A stretch of DNA of 17,331 nt. It comes from Caldisericales bacterium. Its GTDB lineage: Bacteria > Caldisericota > Caldisericia > Caldisericales > Caldisericaceae. The notes beneath the pieces are model-generated. The model did not search any database. It saw only the letters and a program-made list of their open reading frames with translations, and had not been told where the DNA came from. Below, piece after piece: positions 1-7,393 of this stretch. The position numbers and the translations under genes are program-made. The stretch is from positions 1-17,331 of the forward strand of contig WFSP01000006.1 in the NCBI GenBank assembly GCA_015485995.1, read 5' to 3'. How positions within the stretch are numbered: position 1 is the stretch's first letter; the number at the start of each line of letters is the position of its first letter.

Positions 1-1
1 A

Positions 2-88
2 GTTGCCGAAGAAATGCTAAAGGCAAATGATATAAAAATAGATAAATTAACAAAGAAACAGATAGATTATTTAACAAAATCGCATTAA
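2..88 (+). CDS. 3' end of a gene resembling adenosylhomocysteinase (partial)
   Basis: An open frame enters from the left edge and ends at TAA 86-88, giving 28 visible residues. The tail contains IKIDKLTKKQIDYLTKSH. This resembles the C-terminus of archaeal and Thermotoga-type S-adenosylhomocysteine hydrolases, which end in a pattern like (V/I)-x-I-D-x-L-T-x-x-Q-x-x-Y-L and lack the longer PDHYRY tail of the other subgroup. If correct, the enzyme hydrolyses S-adenosylhomocysteine to adenosine and homocysteine in the cytoplasm. Only the tail is visible, so no catalytic residue can be checked. It lies 10 bases upstream of the next gene on the same strand and is probably co-transcribed with it. 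Confidence 0.5.
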   Translation, partial: VAEEMLKANDIKIDKLTKKQIDYLTKSH

Positions 89-98
89 GGGGGCGAAA

Positions 99-836
99 AT
101 GTCGTTTATAATAACAGTTTATGTACCATCGGGGATAGTGATGGCATCGGATAGCAGGCAGAGTATTACAATCCAGCGGAGAGACAACACGGGAAAAGAA
201 TATCCCCCGCTTCAAACAGTTAGCTCTGATTTTGTATACAAAACATACCTTTTAAAAGAGCAGCAAATCGGAATAAGTACTTTCGGAGAATCTCTACTTG
301 GCAAAGTACCTATGGACTTTCACCTGAAAGAATTTGAAGAAGAAGATTTATCTGCTAAAGATGATGTGGAAACAGTGGCAAACAAGCTGCTTAACTTCTT
401 CAAAAGAAAATTTCCCACTTCAGACACATCTTTTCATATTGCAGGTTACCAGAAAAAGGATAAGCTCAGTATTCCATTCGTTTATCACTGCAATGTAAAA
501 CGTGCTGAGCTTAAAAGGTTAAATCGCTCGCAAGAAGCAAATAAAATTCTTTATGGTGCGAGTTGGGGTGGGGAAGGAGATATTATTGCGGAGATTCTTC
601 AACCTGCCTGGACAAGGGATAAAAGCGGAAAATTCATACAGATACAAAAACCGCCAATTATATGGGATGCGATGCCCCTTCAAGATGCAATCGACTTTGC
701 CGTTTATGCAGTAAAAACAACGATTGACACAATAAGATTTCAGGCACGTGCAAAAACAGTGGGCGGCCCAATTGATGTACTGCTCATTACACCCGAAGGC
801 ACTAATTGGATAAAGAGAAAAGAGCTGTTTGCTTAA
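99..836 (+). CDS. Proteasome-like Ntn-hydrolase fold protein with an N-terminal Ser
   Basis: This 245-residue protein has the overall pattern of a proteasome beta/HslV-like N-terminal nucleophile hydrolase. The N-terminus MSFIITVYVPSGIVMASDSR aligns without gaps to the proteasome start T1-TTVGI...GVVLAAD17-R. After Met removal Ser2 would occupy the nucleophile position and Asp18 the Asp17 position. Lys48 (VYKTYLL, followed by STFGES) fits the Lys33 region. GASWGG (153-158) fits the Gly-rich turn with Ser129, and VGGPIDVLLITPEG (221-234) fits the late beta-strand. The family's Asp166 and Ser169 just before GG appear to be replaced by Ala and Val, so activity is uncertain. There is no signal peptide. 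The start at 99 has AAGGGGG at 87-93 upstream. A strong terminator follows. It is not the standard HslV, Anbu or 20S beta sequence, and the substrate is unknown. Confidence 0.65.
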   Translation: MSFIITVYVPSGIVMASDSRQSITIQRRDNTGKEYPPLQTVSSDFVYKTYLLKEQQIGISTFGESLLGKVPMDFHLKEFEEEDLSAKDDVETVANKLLNFFKRKFPTSDTSFHIAGYQKKDKLSIPFVYHCNVKRAELKRLNRSQEANKILYGASWGGEGDIIAEILQPAWTRDKSGKFIQIQKPPIIWDAMPLQDAIDFAVYAVKTTIDTIRFQARAKTVGGPIDVLLITPEGTNWIKRKELFA

Positions 837-850
837 ATAAACTGACAATT

Positions 851-882
851 AAGGGGTTGAATATTCAACCCCTTTTATTTAT
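851..882 (+). terminator. Rho-independent terminator, perfect 24-base palindrome
   Basis: Positions 851-874 (AAGGGGTTGAAT/ATTCAACCCCTT) are a perfect inverted repeat. A T-rich run (TTTTATTTATT) begins within the 3' arm. It lies 14 bases after the stop of the Ntn-hydrolase-like gene and should end that + strand transcript. The opposite side lacks a comparable run of T, so it is expected to work mainly in the + direction. Confidence 0.85.
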
Positions 883-1219
883 TCTTTATATAAGACACTC
901 AAAAAATAATAAAGGCGCATAGGCAAAGGGTTTCTCAAGAGTAGCTATTTCAGATATTTTTCCAAAATTACCAATTTATTGAATTATGTAATAAAACTGT
1001 AAATAAATGCGTGCGTGTTTATGGCTATTTATAAAAAAATCGTGCATAACAAAAATTTCACCCTCATTTCTAACAAAAACACTTGCAGAAATTTTTACTT
1101 AAAATTAAGCCGTTTCCGTTTCTGCGCAAATAAAAGCAATACGCTCAATAAGCCTTATAAAAACAGCTTTTATGGGACACTTCCAATAAAAATACTAAAA
1201 TTGGCCCATTCCCAAAAAC
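883..1219. other. AT-rich intergenic stretch without a convincing gene
   Basis: These 337 bases separate two converging genes. A + strand open frame of 73 codons (1015-1236) has no Shine-Dalgarno site, a Lys/Asn/Phe-rich composition without any recognisable motif, and overlaps the end of the kinase gene, so it is not called. Weak inverted repeats are present: GCAGAAA (1085-1091) with TTTCTGC (1119-1125), and CCAAT/ATTGG near 1184-1205. Neither has a terminator-like T-run. I saw no clear terminator for the kinase gene and no RNA gene. Confidence 0.6.
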
Positions 1220-2764
1220 TTACTCTTTATTTTTGAGAATTTTGTCCATCCTGTGGTACAAACCTTTTAAAGAAGGATAAATATCCTTATAAATTTTGTT
1301 AAATAATTTGTCGTAGATTTTTACATTTTTTGGCTCAGGGTAGAAAATATCCTTAACTCGAGACATATTTTTTATCGCAAGCTCAAAATTTTTATAAACA
1401 CCTGTTGCAACAGCAGCATCTATTGCAGCACCAAGCGCAGACAGATACGGGGTATGCATTCTTTTTGCAGGAAGGTTAAATATCTCTGATGTAATTTGCA
1501 TAATTTCCGAGCTTTCAGAACCTCCACCCCCCACAACAAGAGTTTTGGGATACTCACCGGAATAGTCTCTTATCACTTCAAGCACTCTTTTTAGTTCATA
1601 AGCAACTCCTTCTATAATCGCCCTGTAAACATGCACACGAGTATGCTTTGCAGAAAATCCAATAATTGCACCTCTCGAAGCAGGATCGAATGCAAACGGG
1701 AACCAATATGGCTGTAGCACTAAACCTTCAGAGCCAGGGGCAATTTCCGCCATTTCCTTATCAAGAAGGCTCTCGGGGGAGATTCCGAGCTTTTTTGCTT
1801 CTGCCAGCTCATGTTTTGCAAATTCCCTTTCAAACCAGGACACCATCCAGTACCCGCCGCCTACAAGACCCTCAAGTACCCATTTGTTTGGTATGGCGCT
1901 TCCCCACGTAAAAAAGTCCATATGGGGATGTGATACAAAACGGTCACTCAGAATTTCAATCACTGCGGCAGTCCCATAACTTATCTCTGCAATATCGCTT
2001 TTTATGCCGCCTGCAGCTAAAAGTTCGGACTGCTTATCACCGGCAGCTATTATTACGGGAAGACCTTCCCTTAAACCAAATTCCCTTGCTCCCTCAGAAG
2101 AAACATATCCCGCAACATCCGTAGGGCTTACCAATTCAGGCAGTTTCTCACGCGTGACACCAAGCGCTTTATAGACAAAAGGGAGATCGTACCATTTGAG
2201 GTGTTTCAAATCGATTGGAAATATTCCAACAATCATCGATGAGCTGTCTTTAAATTCACCTGTAAGTGCAGTAAAAATATGGGAAGATGCAGTAAGGAAT
2301 TTGTATGTTTTCCTGTAATTTTCAGGTTCGTACTTCTTCATCCAGTTGAACTTAGAGCGCCTCTGGTACTCTTTCATCATATATTCTTTTCCTGCAATCT
2401 GTATAAGTAATCTGCTCGCCCCTCTTGGAAGCCTAAGCCCCTCTGTTTTTCTCTCGTCCAGCCAGGTAATTGCAGGCCTTACTGCTTTTCCTTTTTTATC
2501 AACCGGAATAATTGTACTTCTGTGGGTTGTAATTGAAACGGCAAGAAAATCATTATTGGAAACTCCTGAATTTTTTACTGCCTGTTCCGTCATTTTTTTT
2601 ACGGTAGCAAGGTAATCTTCAGCATCCTGTTCAGCAAAGTTTGGTGCATTGGAAAAATACGGAGTTACTGGTGCAACCGCTTTGGAAACAACCTTTCCCT
2701 TTCTATCGAACACAAATGCCTTTACATTCTGAGTTCCACCGTCAATAACAACAAAGTATTTCAT
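1220..2764 (-). CDS. FGGY-family carbohydrate kinase (xylulokinase-like)
   Basis: A cytoplasmic sugar kinase of about 514 residues, typical family length, that should phosphorylate a sugar or polyol with ATP. The N-terminal phosphate-binding loop DGGTQ is at residues 8-12. A WLDER sugar-binding motif (101-105) follows, then AAGDK with the likely catalytic base Asp243. SYGT (262-265) and VGGGGSES (411-418) fit the second ATPase half and the adenosine site. The start at 2764 is preferred over an in-frame ATG eight codons upstream because GGGAGG lies 5 bases before it and the first residues MKYFVVIDGG match the family start. It lies downstream of the terminator of the large operon, so it has its own promoter or depends on read-through. 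No transporter or catabolic gene is adjacent. The sugar cannot be named; xylulose, glycerol, fuculose, ribulose and autoinducer-2 kinases share this fold. Confidence 0.9.
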   Translation of the reverse strand: MKYFVVIDGGTQNVKAFVFDRKGKVVSKAVAPVTPYFSNAPNFAEQDAEDYLATVKKMTEQAVKNSGVSNNDFLAVSITTHRSTIIPVDKKGKAVRPAITWLDERKTEGLRLPRGASRLLIQIAGKEYMMKEYQRRSKFNWMKKYEPENYRKTYKFLTASSHIFTALTGEFKDSSSMIVGIFPIDLKHLKWYDLPFVYKALGVTREKLPELVSPTDVAGYVSSEGAREFGLREGLPVIIAAGDKQSELLAAGGIKSDIAEISYGTAAVIEILSDRFVSHPHMDFFTWGSAIPNKWVLEGLVGGGYWMVSWFEREFAKHELAEAKKLGISPESLLDKEMAEIAPGSEGLVLQPYWFPFAFDPASRGAIIGFSAKHTRVHVYRAIIEGVAYELKRVLEVIRDYSGEYPKTLVVGGGGSESSEIMQITSEIFNLPAKRMHTPYLSALGAAIDAAVATGVYKNFELAIKNMSRVKDIFYPEPKNVKIYDKLFNKIYKDIYPSLKGLYHRMDKILKNKE

Positions 2765-2832
2765 TCCTGCCTCCCTTTTATAAGCCATTTAAAAGATTGG
2801 AAACATCTTTATTGTATCCTAATACCTGGAAG

Positions 2833-2857
2833 AAAAAAGGCGGGATAAACCCGCCTT
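2833..2857 (-). terminator. Rho-independent terminator of the Mbx operon
   Basis: On the - strand the stem AAGGCGGG / CCCGCCTT (arms 2857-2850 and 2844-2837) has a 5-base loop. It runs into a stretch of T (the A-run at 2833-2838 on the + strand). It sits 22 bases past the stop of the Hint-like gene, closing the operon and insulating the kinase gene. Confidence 0.85.
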
Positions 2858-2879
2858 GCAAAAATATACCTACAGCTAA

Positions 2880-3422
2880 TCAATAGCTTTTCTGAAAAAT
2901 GCCACTAATGATAGCGCCTCCGGATTCTGTAACCATTCCGTAAACCGAGAGCCTGAAGTTTTTATCTTTTTCCACCTTTTTAATCTTTTCGTAGTGCCCG
3001 TTTAGCCCATCATTCTCTACCACGTAAACCATATCGCCTTCTTTTAGGTTTTCAGTACGCACTAACTTTTCTTCATTATTATCGATTACAGGAATCTGGT
3101 GGCTTGCACCCGTAACAGTTTTTTTCGTATCTGTTTCAACGACAAAAAGGGGTTCGTACACTGCACGCCTAATTATCTCCTTTACTTTTTCAAAACCGTT
3201 TCTGCCGAGAATTTGCATATCTTCAGAGAGATCCTTCAGCCAGATATCCTCTTCCTTTGCAACAAGCCTCTCTGCCGGCTTCGCAAGCGTAAAAAAGTTT
3301 CGCATAGTAAATACACCTGTTTTCCCGTCATATTTAAGCACCACTTTCTCATCTTCCGAGAAACCATTGTAAAAACGGTCTCTTATTGGTTCTTCAAAGT
3401 ATATCTTGTCTATAAGCTTCAT
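2880..3422 (-). CDS. Small protein with a degenerate Hint (intein/hedgehog-like) module
   Basis: This 180-residue soluble protein is not a known Mbx subunit. From residue about 61 it follows the layout of a Hint domain. DLSEDMQILGRNGFEKVKEI (64-83) resembles intein block A after the splice residue. FVVETDTKKTVTGASHQIPV (93-112) resembles block B, with His108 in the TxxH-type position. TENLKEGDMVYVV (123-135) resembles the 'dLk-GD-V' strand, and VYGMVTESGGAIISGI (160-175) resembles blocks F/G. The catalytic Cys/Ser at the start and the terminal His-Asn are not seen (the end reads IFQKSY), so protein splicing is not expected. Residues 1-60 are unassigned. The start has AGGAGGGG 3 bases upstream. 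It begins 9 bases after the flavoprotein gene and ends just before the operon terminator, so it is co-transcribed. The role is unknown; it could be an assembly or binding factor. The Hint assignment is inferred from pattern alone. Confidence 0.6.
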   Translation of the reverse strand: MKLIDKIYFEEPIRDRFYNGFSEDEKVVLKYDGKTGVFTMRNFFTLAKPAERLVAKEEDIWLKDLSEDMQILGRNGFEKVKEIIRRAVYEPLFVVETDTKKTVTGASHQIPVIDNNEEKLVRTENLKEGDMVYVVENDGLNGHYEKIKKVEKDKNFRLSVYGMVTESGGAIISGIFQKSY

Positions 3423-3431
3423 CAGCCCCTC

Positions 3432-5267
3432 CTACTTTTTTTTCTGGAAATATCTGTCAATACCCACTGCAGCTCTATGACCATTCGCAATTGCGGATAT
3501 TGCATTTCCCTTGGAAGTTTCTACCAGGTCACCACCGGCAAACAAGCCAGGAATAGATGTTTCCCCATATTCATCAACCCATACTCTTCTGCGAGGAGTG
3601 AACTTAAGCTGCTCAAACATTTCCTTAGGAATAAAGGAGAAATTATACATCTGTCCCACTGATTCAATGATAAAATCTCCTTCAAGTACTTTTACCTGGT
3701 CCTCAAAGAATGTTGGATGGAATCTGTGCTTTTCGTCAAATACAGATTTTACTTTCACGATTTCAAGCCCTTTAATTTTATTATTCTCATCGAATATTAC
3801 TTGTTTTGGACCCCATCCCGGATTAAAGATTACCCCTTCTTCAAGGGCTCCTTCCACTTCCTCTCCAGAGGCCGGCATAATATCCCAATCTTCCAAACTT
3901 ACTGTTTGAACCATCGTGTCTTCGCCACCATGCGAAATTTGCTGAAGCCTTATAGCAGTCCTTGCAACATCCATTGCAACGTTTCCACCACCAATAACAA
4001 TAACGCGTTTTGGAATTTCTCTGTTTCCTTCAACTTTCACACTGCGCAGAAAATCAACGCCCTGTATAACATCCGGGTGCTCTTCCCCTTTAAGCCTGAT
4101 TGAACGCCCGTACGAAAGCCCTATGCCCATATAGGTAGCGTCGTACTTTTTCATCAAATCTTCGAAGGAAACATCCTTGCCTACTTCCGTGTTAAACTTA
4201 ATTTTTACACCCATTGATTTAATATGGTTAATTTCTTTATCAAGCTCATAAACAGGAAGCCTGTAAAGTGGAATCCCAAGGCCCAATGCTCCGCCTCCAG
4301 TGGGACGTTTTTCAAATATTGTTACCGAATGCCCCATTGTTGCAAGATAATATGCAGCAGAAAGCCCACTCGGGCCTGCACCTATCACCGCAACTTTCTT
4401 TCCGCTCTTTGGCATCTTTTCAAGCTCAGATTTTCCATAATCTTTCAGCTGGTCGGTTGCGAAGCGCTTTAACCACATTATCTGTATTGCATCACCCCTG
4501 TAATTGTATACACAGTCGTCCTGACAAGCATGTGTGCAAATTCTTCCGCATATTCCTGGCAAAGCATTATCTTCAAGCATATATTTTACAGAAAGCGTAT
4601 TATCCCCGTCAAATATCGCCTGGATGTATTCAGGAATTTTCATATGAGCCGGGCATCCCTGCATACAAACTCCACACCCGAGGCAACGCATCGCTTCTTT
4701 CTTTGCCTGCTCTTCATTAAATCCAAGGATAAGCTCTTCAAATGTTTTCTTACGGACATCTGGTTCAAGCTCCTGCATTTCCTCTTTTTCAAGCATAAGA
4801 GGAGTAATTTCATCACTCTGCGTAAATCCCGGCTCTCTGCCTTGTTCTTCGAGAGGAATCCAAACAAAAGAATCTGCATCAGGAGAAGTATAAATAAGGT
4901 CTTTGGAAAGTTTCAAAGAACCAGTCGGGCAAACCTCCACGCACAGCCCGCAGTAGGAGCAACGGCCGTAATCTATCTGAGGCCTTACCGGGTTACTACC
5001 CTCTTTCACTTCTATGGGATGCACACCGCTTGGATCAACCATCGCAATTGCCGCACAAGGGCAAATATCCCTACAGTTGCCACAACCAATACATTTATCC
5101 ACATCATTTATATGGAAACCCCTATACCTTTCAGGAACAGGCTTTGTTTCCTTTGGATATTGTAAAGTGTGAGGTTTTTTAAAGAGGTACTTTACCGAAG
5201 AAAGCGGTTTTATCAAACTTCCATTCTCGTATTCTTCTATTTTTTTGTTCATTTCGTCTTTATCCAT
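3432..5267 (-). CDS. NuoI/MbxN-like ferredoxin fused to a GltD/NfnB-like NAD(P)H flavoprotein
   Basis: A 611-residue fusion. Residues 1-120 match a NuoI/MbxN subunit, with two [4Fe-4S] motifs at C59-C62-C65-C69 and C103-C106-C109-C113. From about 165 it becomes the small subunit of glutamate synthase or NfnB. A further Cys set lies at C195-C198-C201-C205 and C240-C244-C248-C252. The FAD motif GAGPSG is at 296-301, followed by an NAD(P)-site motif GGGNVAMDVARTAIRL and a late FAD motif AGGD. It should pass electrons between ferredoxin-type clusters and NAD(P)(H), docked on the cytoplasmic arm of the membrane complex. It starts 11 bases after the NuoD-like gene, with AAGGGGTG upstream. No GltB large subunit is nearby, which argues against ordinary glutamate synthase. 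Separate GltD-like genes beside Mbx operons are known as I recall; the single-polypeptide fusion is what is seen here. Confidence 0.92.
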   Translation of the reverse strand: MDKDEMNKKIEEYENGSLIKPLSSVKYLFKKPHTLQYPKETKPVPERYRGFHINDVDKCIGCGNCRDICPCAAIAMVDPSGVHPIEVKEGSNPVRPQIDYGRCSYCGLCVEVCPTGSLKLSKDLIYTSPDADSFVWIPLEEQGREPGFTQSDEITPLMLEKEEMQELEPDVRKKTFEELILGFNEEQAKKEAMRCLGCGVCMQGCPAHMKIPEYIQAIFDGDNTLSVKYMLEDNALPGICGRICTHACQDDCVYNYRGDAIQIMWLKRFATDQLKDYGKSELEKMPKSGKKVAVIGAGPSGLSAAYYLATMGHSVTIFEKRPTGGGALGLGIPLYRLPVYELDKEINHIKSMGVKIKFNTEVGKDVSFEDLMKKYDATYMGIGLSYGRSIRLKGEEHPDVIQGVDFLRSVKVEGNREIPKRVIVIGGGNVAMDVARTAIRLQQISHGGEDTMVQTVSLEDWDIMPASGEEVEGALEEGVIFNPGWGPKQVIFDENNKIKGLEIVKVKSVFDEKHRFHPTFFEDQVKVLEGDFIIESVGQMYNFSFIPKEMFEQLKFTPRRRVWVDEYGETSIPGLFAGGDLVETSKGNAISAIANGHRAAVGIDRYFQKKK

Positions 5268-5278
5268 TGTTTCACCCC

Positions 5279-6382
5279 TTACCTATCTATCTCTGGTGGA
5301 CATATATCAAGGCTCAGCAATATGTGCGAAGCATCGGCAAGCCTTGCCCCAACAAGCAATTTCTCAGCAATGGTAAACATATGGGGAGTAGATGCACCAC
5401 GCACTGAAACTCTGTAAGGTTTCCCTGTTCCATCACCTACCATATAGAATCCATGCTCCCCTCTTGCAGATTCAACCTTTGCGTACGTTTCTCCTGCAGG
5501 GACATACCATTTAAACGGATTCGGCATCTTTGTCCAGACAGGCCCTTTTTTAGGTATTTTCTTTATAGCCTGTTCTATCAAGCTTAATGAATTATCAATC
5601 TCAAATCTTCTCACAATGGCACGTGCCCAGGAGTCGCCTTCAGTAAGAGTTGGCACATCAAAATCAAGGTAAGGATACGCTGCATAAGGATCATCTTTTC
5701 TCACATCCTGAGCAATACCCGTTGCTTTAAGGACTGGCCCTGTCGCTCCCCATTCAAGAGCTTGCTCCTGAGTAATTTTCGCAATTCCTTTCGCTCTGTG
5801 GATAAACATTGCGTTTTTAAAAAACAGGTTGTCATAATCCACAAGTTTATCTCTAAGATATTTCACATATCCAAGAACTTCTTCTTCCCATCCTTCAGGT
5901 AAGTCCCTACGCACGCCACCCGGCCAGATATACATATGATACACACGAGCACCTGTAAGTTCCGAGAACATATCAATTGCGTAATCTCTGTCACCTGTTG
6001 CCCACTGGCCAAGAGTATACAATCCGAGGGAAGCAGCATATCCACCCATCCATAGCAGGTATGCGGTGGTTCTTGCAAGCTCAAGGACAATTGTTCTTAT
6101 ATATTTTGCACGTTCCGGTATTTCAACACCCATTAAGTCCTCAATCGCCATAGAGTATCCGGCTTCGTTTATATCAGGCTCTGGCACGCAAATTCGGGGA
6201 ATCAGCGCAAGATTCTGGATGTAAAGCCTGTTCTCCATTCCTTTTTCAAATGCCCTGTGCAAATACCCGGGATCACCTTTTGCAGAAATAATTGTATCGC
6301 CTTCAAGTTCAAGGTGAAGAGAAAAGTTCCCAGGAATACCGGGATGGTTGGGCCCTATAAAAAGTTCGTAACTTTTACTCAT
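5279..6382 (-). CDS. NuoD/MbxL-like large catalytic subunit
   Basis: This 367-residue homologue of complex I 49-kDa/NuoD and of group 4 [NiFe] hydrogenase large subunits starts with ELFIGPNHPGIPGNF, typical of the family. The hydrogenase nickel site normally uses two CxxC motifs. Here the N-terminal one reads RICVPE (Cys65, Glu68) and the C-terminal one DICPPE (Cys361, Glu364). Each keeps the first Cys and has Glu in place of the second, so a standard [NiFe] centre is not expected. That fits Mbx/MBS-type complexes, which are not hydrogenases. The start at 6382 is chosen because GGAGGG lies 5 bases upstream; the longer frame to 6424 would add 14 basic residues inside the NuoC-like gene. It overlaps that gene by 8 bases (ATGAGTAA). 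It forms the cytoplasmic arm with the NuoB-, NuoC- and NuoI-like proteins. Confidence 0.92.
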   Translation of the reverse strand: MSKSYELFIGPNHPGIPGNFSLHLELEGDTIISAKGDPGYLHRAFEKGMENRLYIQNLALIPRICVPEPDINEAGYSMAIEDLMGVEIPERAKYIRTIVLELARTTAYLLWMGGYAASLGLYTLGQWATGDRDYAIDMFSELTGARVYHMYIWPGGVRRDLPEGWEEEVLGYVKYLRDKLVDYDNLFFKNAMFIHRAKGIAKITQEQALEWGATGPVLKATGIAQDVRKDDPYAAYPYLDFDVPTLTEGDSWARAIVRRFEIDNSLSLIEQAIKKIPKKGPVWTKMPNPFKWYVPAGETYAKVESARGEHGFYMVGDGTGKPYRVSVRGASTPHMFTIAEKLLVGARLADASHILLSLDICPPEIDR

Positions 6383-6872
6383 CTTTTCCCTCCGTTTCTT
6401 CTTCCGCAGAATGCCTAAATTCATAATGACTATTCACATATCCTACAGAATCAAAATCCTTACGCATAGGAGGTTGTCCCTTCCAGTTCTCAAGAATAAA
6501 AGGTTTTCCGCTGTCACTGTTGCCTAAAACTTTTATTCCAAACATTTCCGTAAGTTCTCTCTCGTATGTATGCGCAGGCGTATAAATTTTCTCCACTGTT
6601 TCAATTTCGGCTTTGTCACGTGAAATTCTCGTACGGACAACACCATTTACCTTTTCCTTATAATTATACAGAACATAGAATATTTCAAACTGACCATCTT
6701 CAATTCTATCCACAGCACTCATTATAGAGAGCTGGTTAAACCCTAAAAGCTTCATACTGTAAAGAGCACCAGTGAGTTTATCTTTTGAAACATCCACAAA
6801 AATTCTGTTATCTCTTTGCACAGTAACGGCTGCACCGTCAACCTGCTTGACTTTATCTACTATGCCTGTCAT
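6375..6872 (-). CDS. NuoC/MbxK-like subunit
   Basis: This 165-residue protein matches the 30-kDa (NuoC) family through YERELTEMFGIKVLGN in its second half, the family signature around 'ERE...D-x-FGI'. A P-x-R-K-D-F segment (PPMRKDFDS) lies near the C-terminus. It has no cofactor of its own and supports the NuoD-like subunit in the cytoplasmic arm. The start ATG overlaps the stop of the NuoB-like gene by 4 bases (ATGA), and its end overlaps the NuoD-like start, indicating translational coupling. The acidic tail (SAEEETEGKDE) is not a conserved feature that I know of. Confidence 0.9.
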   Translation of the reverse strand: MTGIVDKVKQVDGAAVTVQRDNRIFVDVSKDKLTGALYSMKLLGFNQLSIMSAVDRIEDGQFEIFYVLYNYKEKVNGVVRTRISRDKAEIETVEKIYTPAHTYERELTEMFGIKVLGNSDSGKPFILENWKGQPPMRKDFDSVGYVNSHYEFRHSAEEETEGKDE

Positions 6873-7381
6873 CCCAGCACCTTCCTTTGATTCTTCTCAT
6901 AGTATTCATAATTTTCTTTATATCTTCTATACCCATTAGCCTGCCCTTTATCAATTAAGTCCATTAAATGCCTAAAAGAACTAATTACCGCCTCAGGCCT
7001 CGGCATACAGCCTGCAATATACAAATCTACAGGGATATATTTGTCAAGTTGTTTGATAACAGAATAAGAATCCCAATAAACTCCTCCATTTATCGGACAA
7101 GAGCCAAATCCTATTACATATTTGGGGTCAAGCATCTGCTCATAAACTGTTACAATTCTTCTTAGCGTCTTTATATTTACATATCCTGTAACAAGTAAAA
7201 TATCTGCCTGCCTTGGTGTTACATACGGAACGATACCAAATCTTTCCATATCATAACGGGATGTCATTGTCGGAGGAAGTTCCATTGCCCCGCATCCAGT
7301 ACAGTAATGAAGCATCCATAGGGAACGTTTCCTCAGCATATTGCTGATTGCCCTGTACTGTTCTTCCGTCATTTTATCCAT
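6869..7381 (-). CDS. NuoB/MbxJ-like [4Fe-4S] small subunit
   Basis: This 170-residue protein is homologous to NuoB (PSST) and to hydrogenase small subunits. It holds the cluster nearest the NuoD-like active site. Cys27 and Cys30 in YCTGCGAMELPP form a CxxC as in Mbh/Mbx proteins and unlike the tandem CC of complex I. The other ligands are the Cys in GFGSCPINGG and in AGCMPRPEA. TSRYDMERFG matches the family. It receives electrons from the NuoI-like domain. AGGAGG lies 8 bases before the ATG at 7381. It begins 12 bases after the NuoH-like gene and is coupled by ATGA to the NuoC-like gene. Confidence 0.93.
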   Translation of the reverse strand: MDKMTEEQYRAISNMLRKRSLWMLHYCTGCGAMELPPTMTSRYDMERFGIVPYVTPRQADILLVTGYVNIKTLRRIVTVYEQMLDPKYVIGFGSCPINGGVYWDSYSVIKQLDKYIPVDLYIAGCMPRPEAVISSFRHLMDLIDKGQANGYRRYKENYEYYEKNQRKVLG

Positions 7382-7393
7382 AACACATACCTC

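Noticed and set aside
519..848. - strand open frame opposite the Ntn-hydrolase-like gene
   Set aside because: It lies almost wholly antisense to a gene with clear family motifs and overlaps its terminator region; no family features of its own.
1085..1125. Inverted repeat GCAGAAA/TTTCTGC as a terminator or RNA structure
   Set aside because: A 7-base stem with a 27-base loop and no T-run; expected by chance in AT-rich DNA.
1015..1236. + strand open frame of 73 codons in the intergenic region
   Set aside because: No Shine-Dalgarno site, low-complexity Lys/Asn/Phe-rich product without motifs, and overlap with the converging kinase gene.
2811..2839. Possible promoter of the FGGY kinase gene (TACAAT at 2816-2811 on the - strand)
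   Set aside because: The -10 is fair, but no acceptable -35 lies at 16-18 bases; the place would be the T-run of the upstream terminator.
3432..5267. Reading this gene as the glutamate synthase small subunit (gltD) alone
   Set aside because: The first 120 residues are a NuoI-like two-cluster ferredoxin, no gltB is adjacent, and the gene sits at the MbxN position of the operon.
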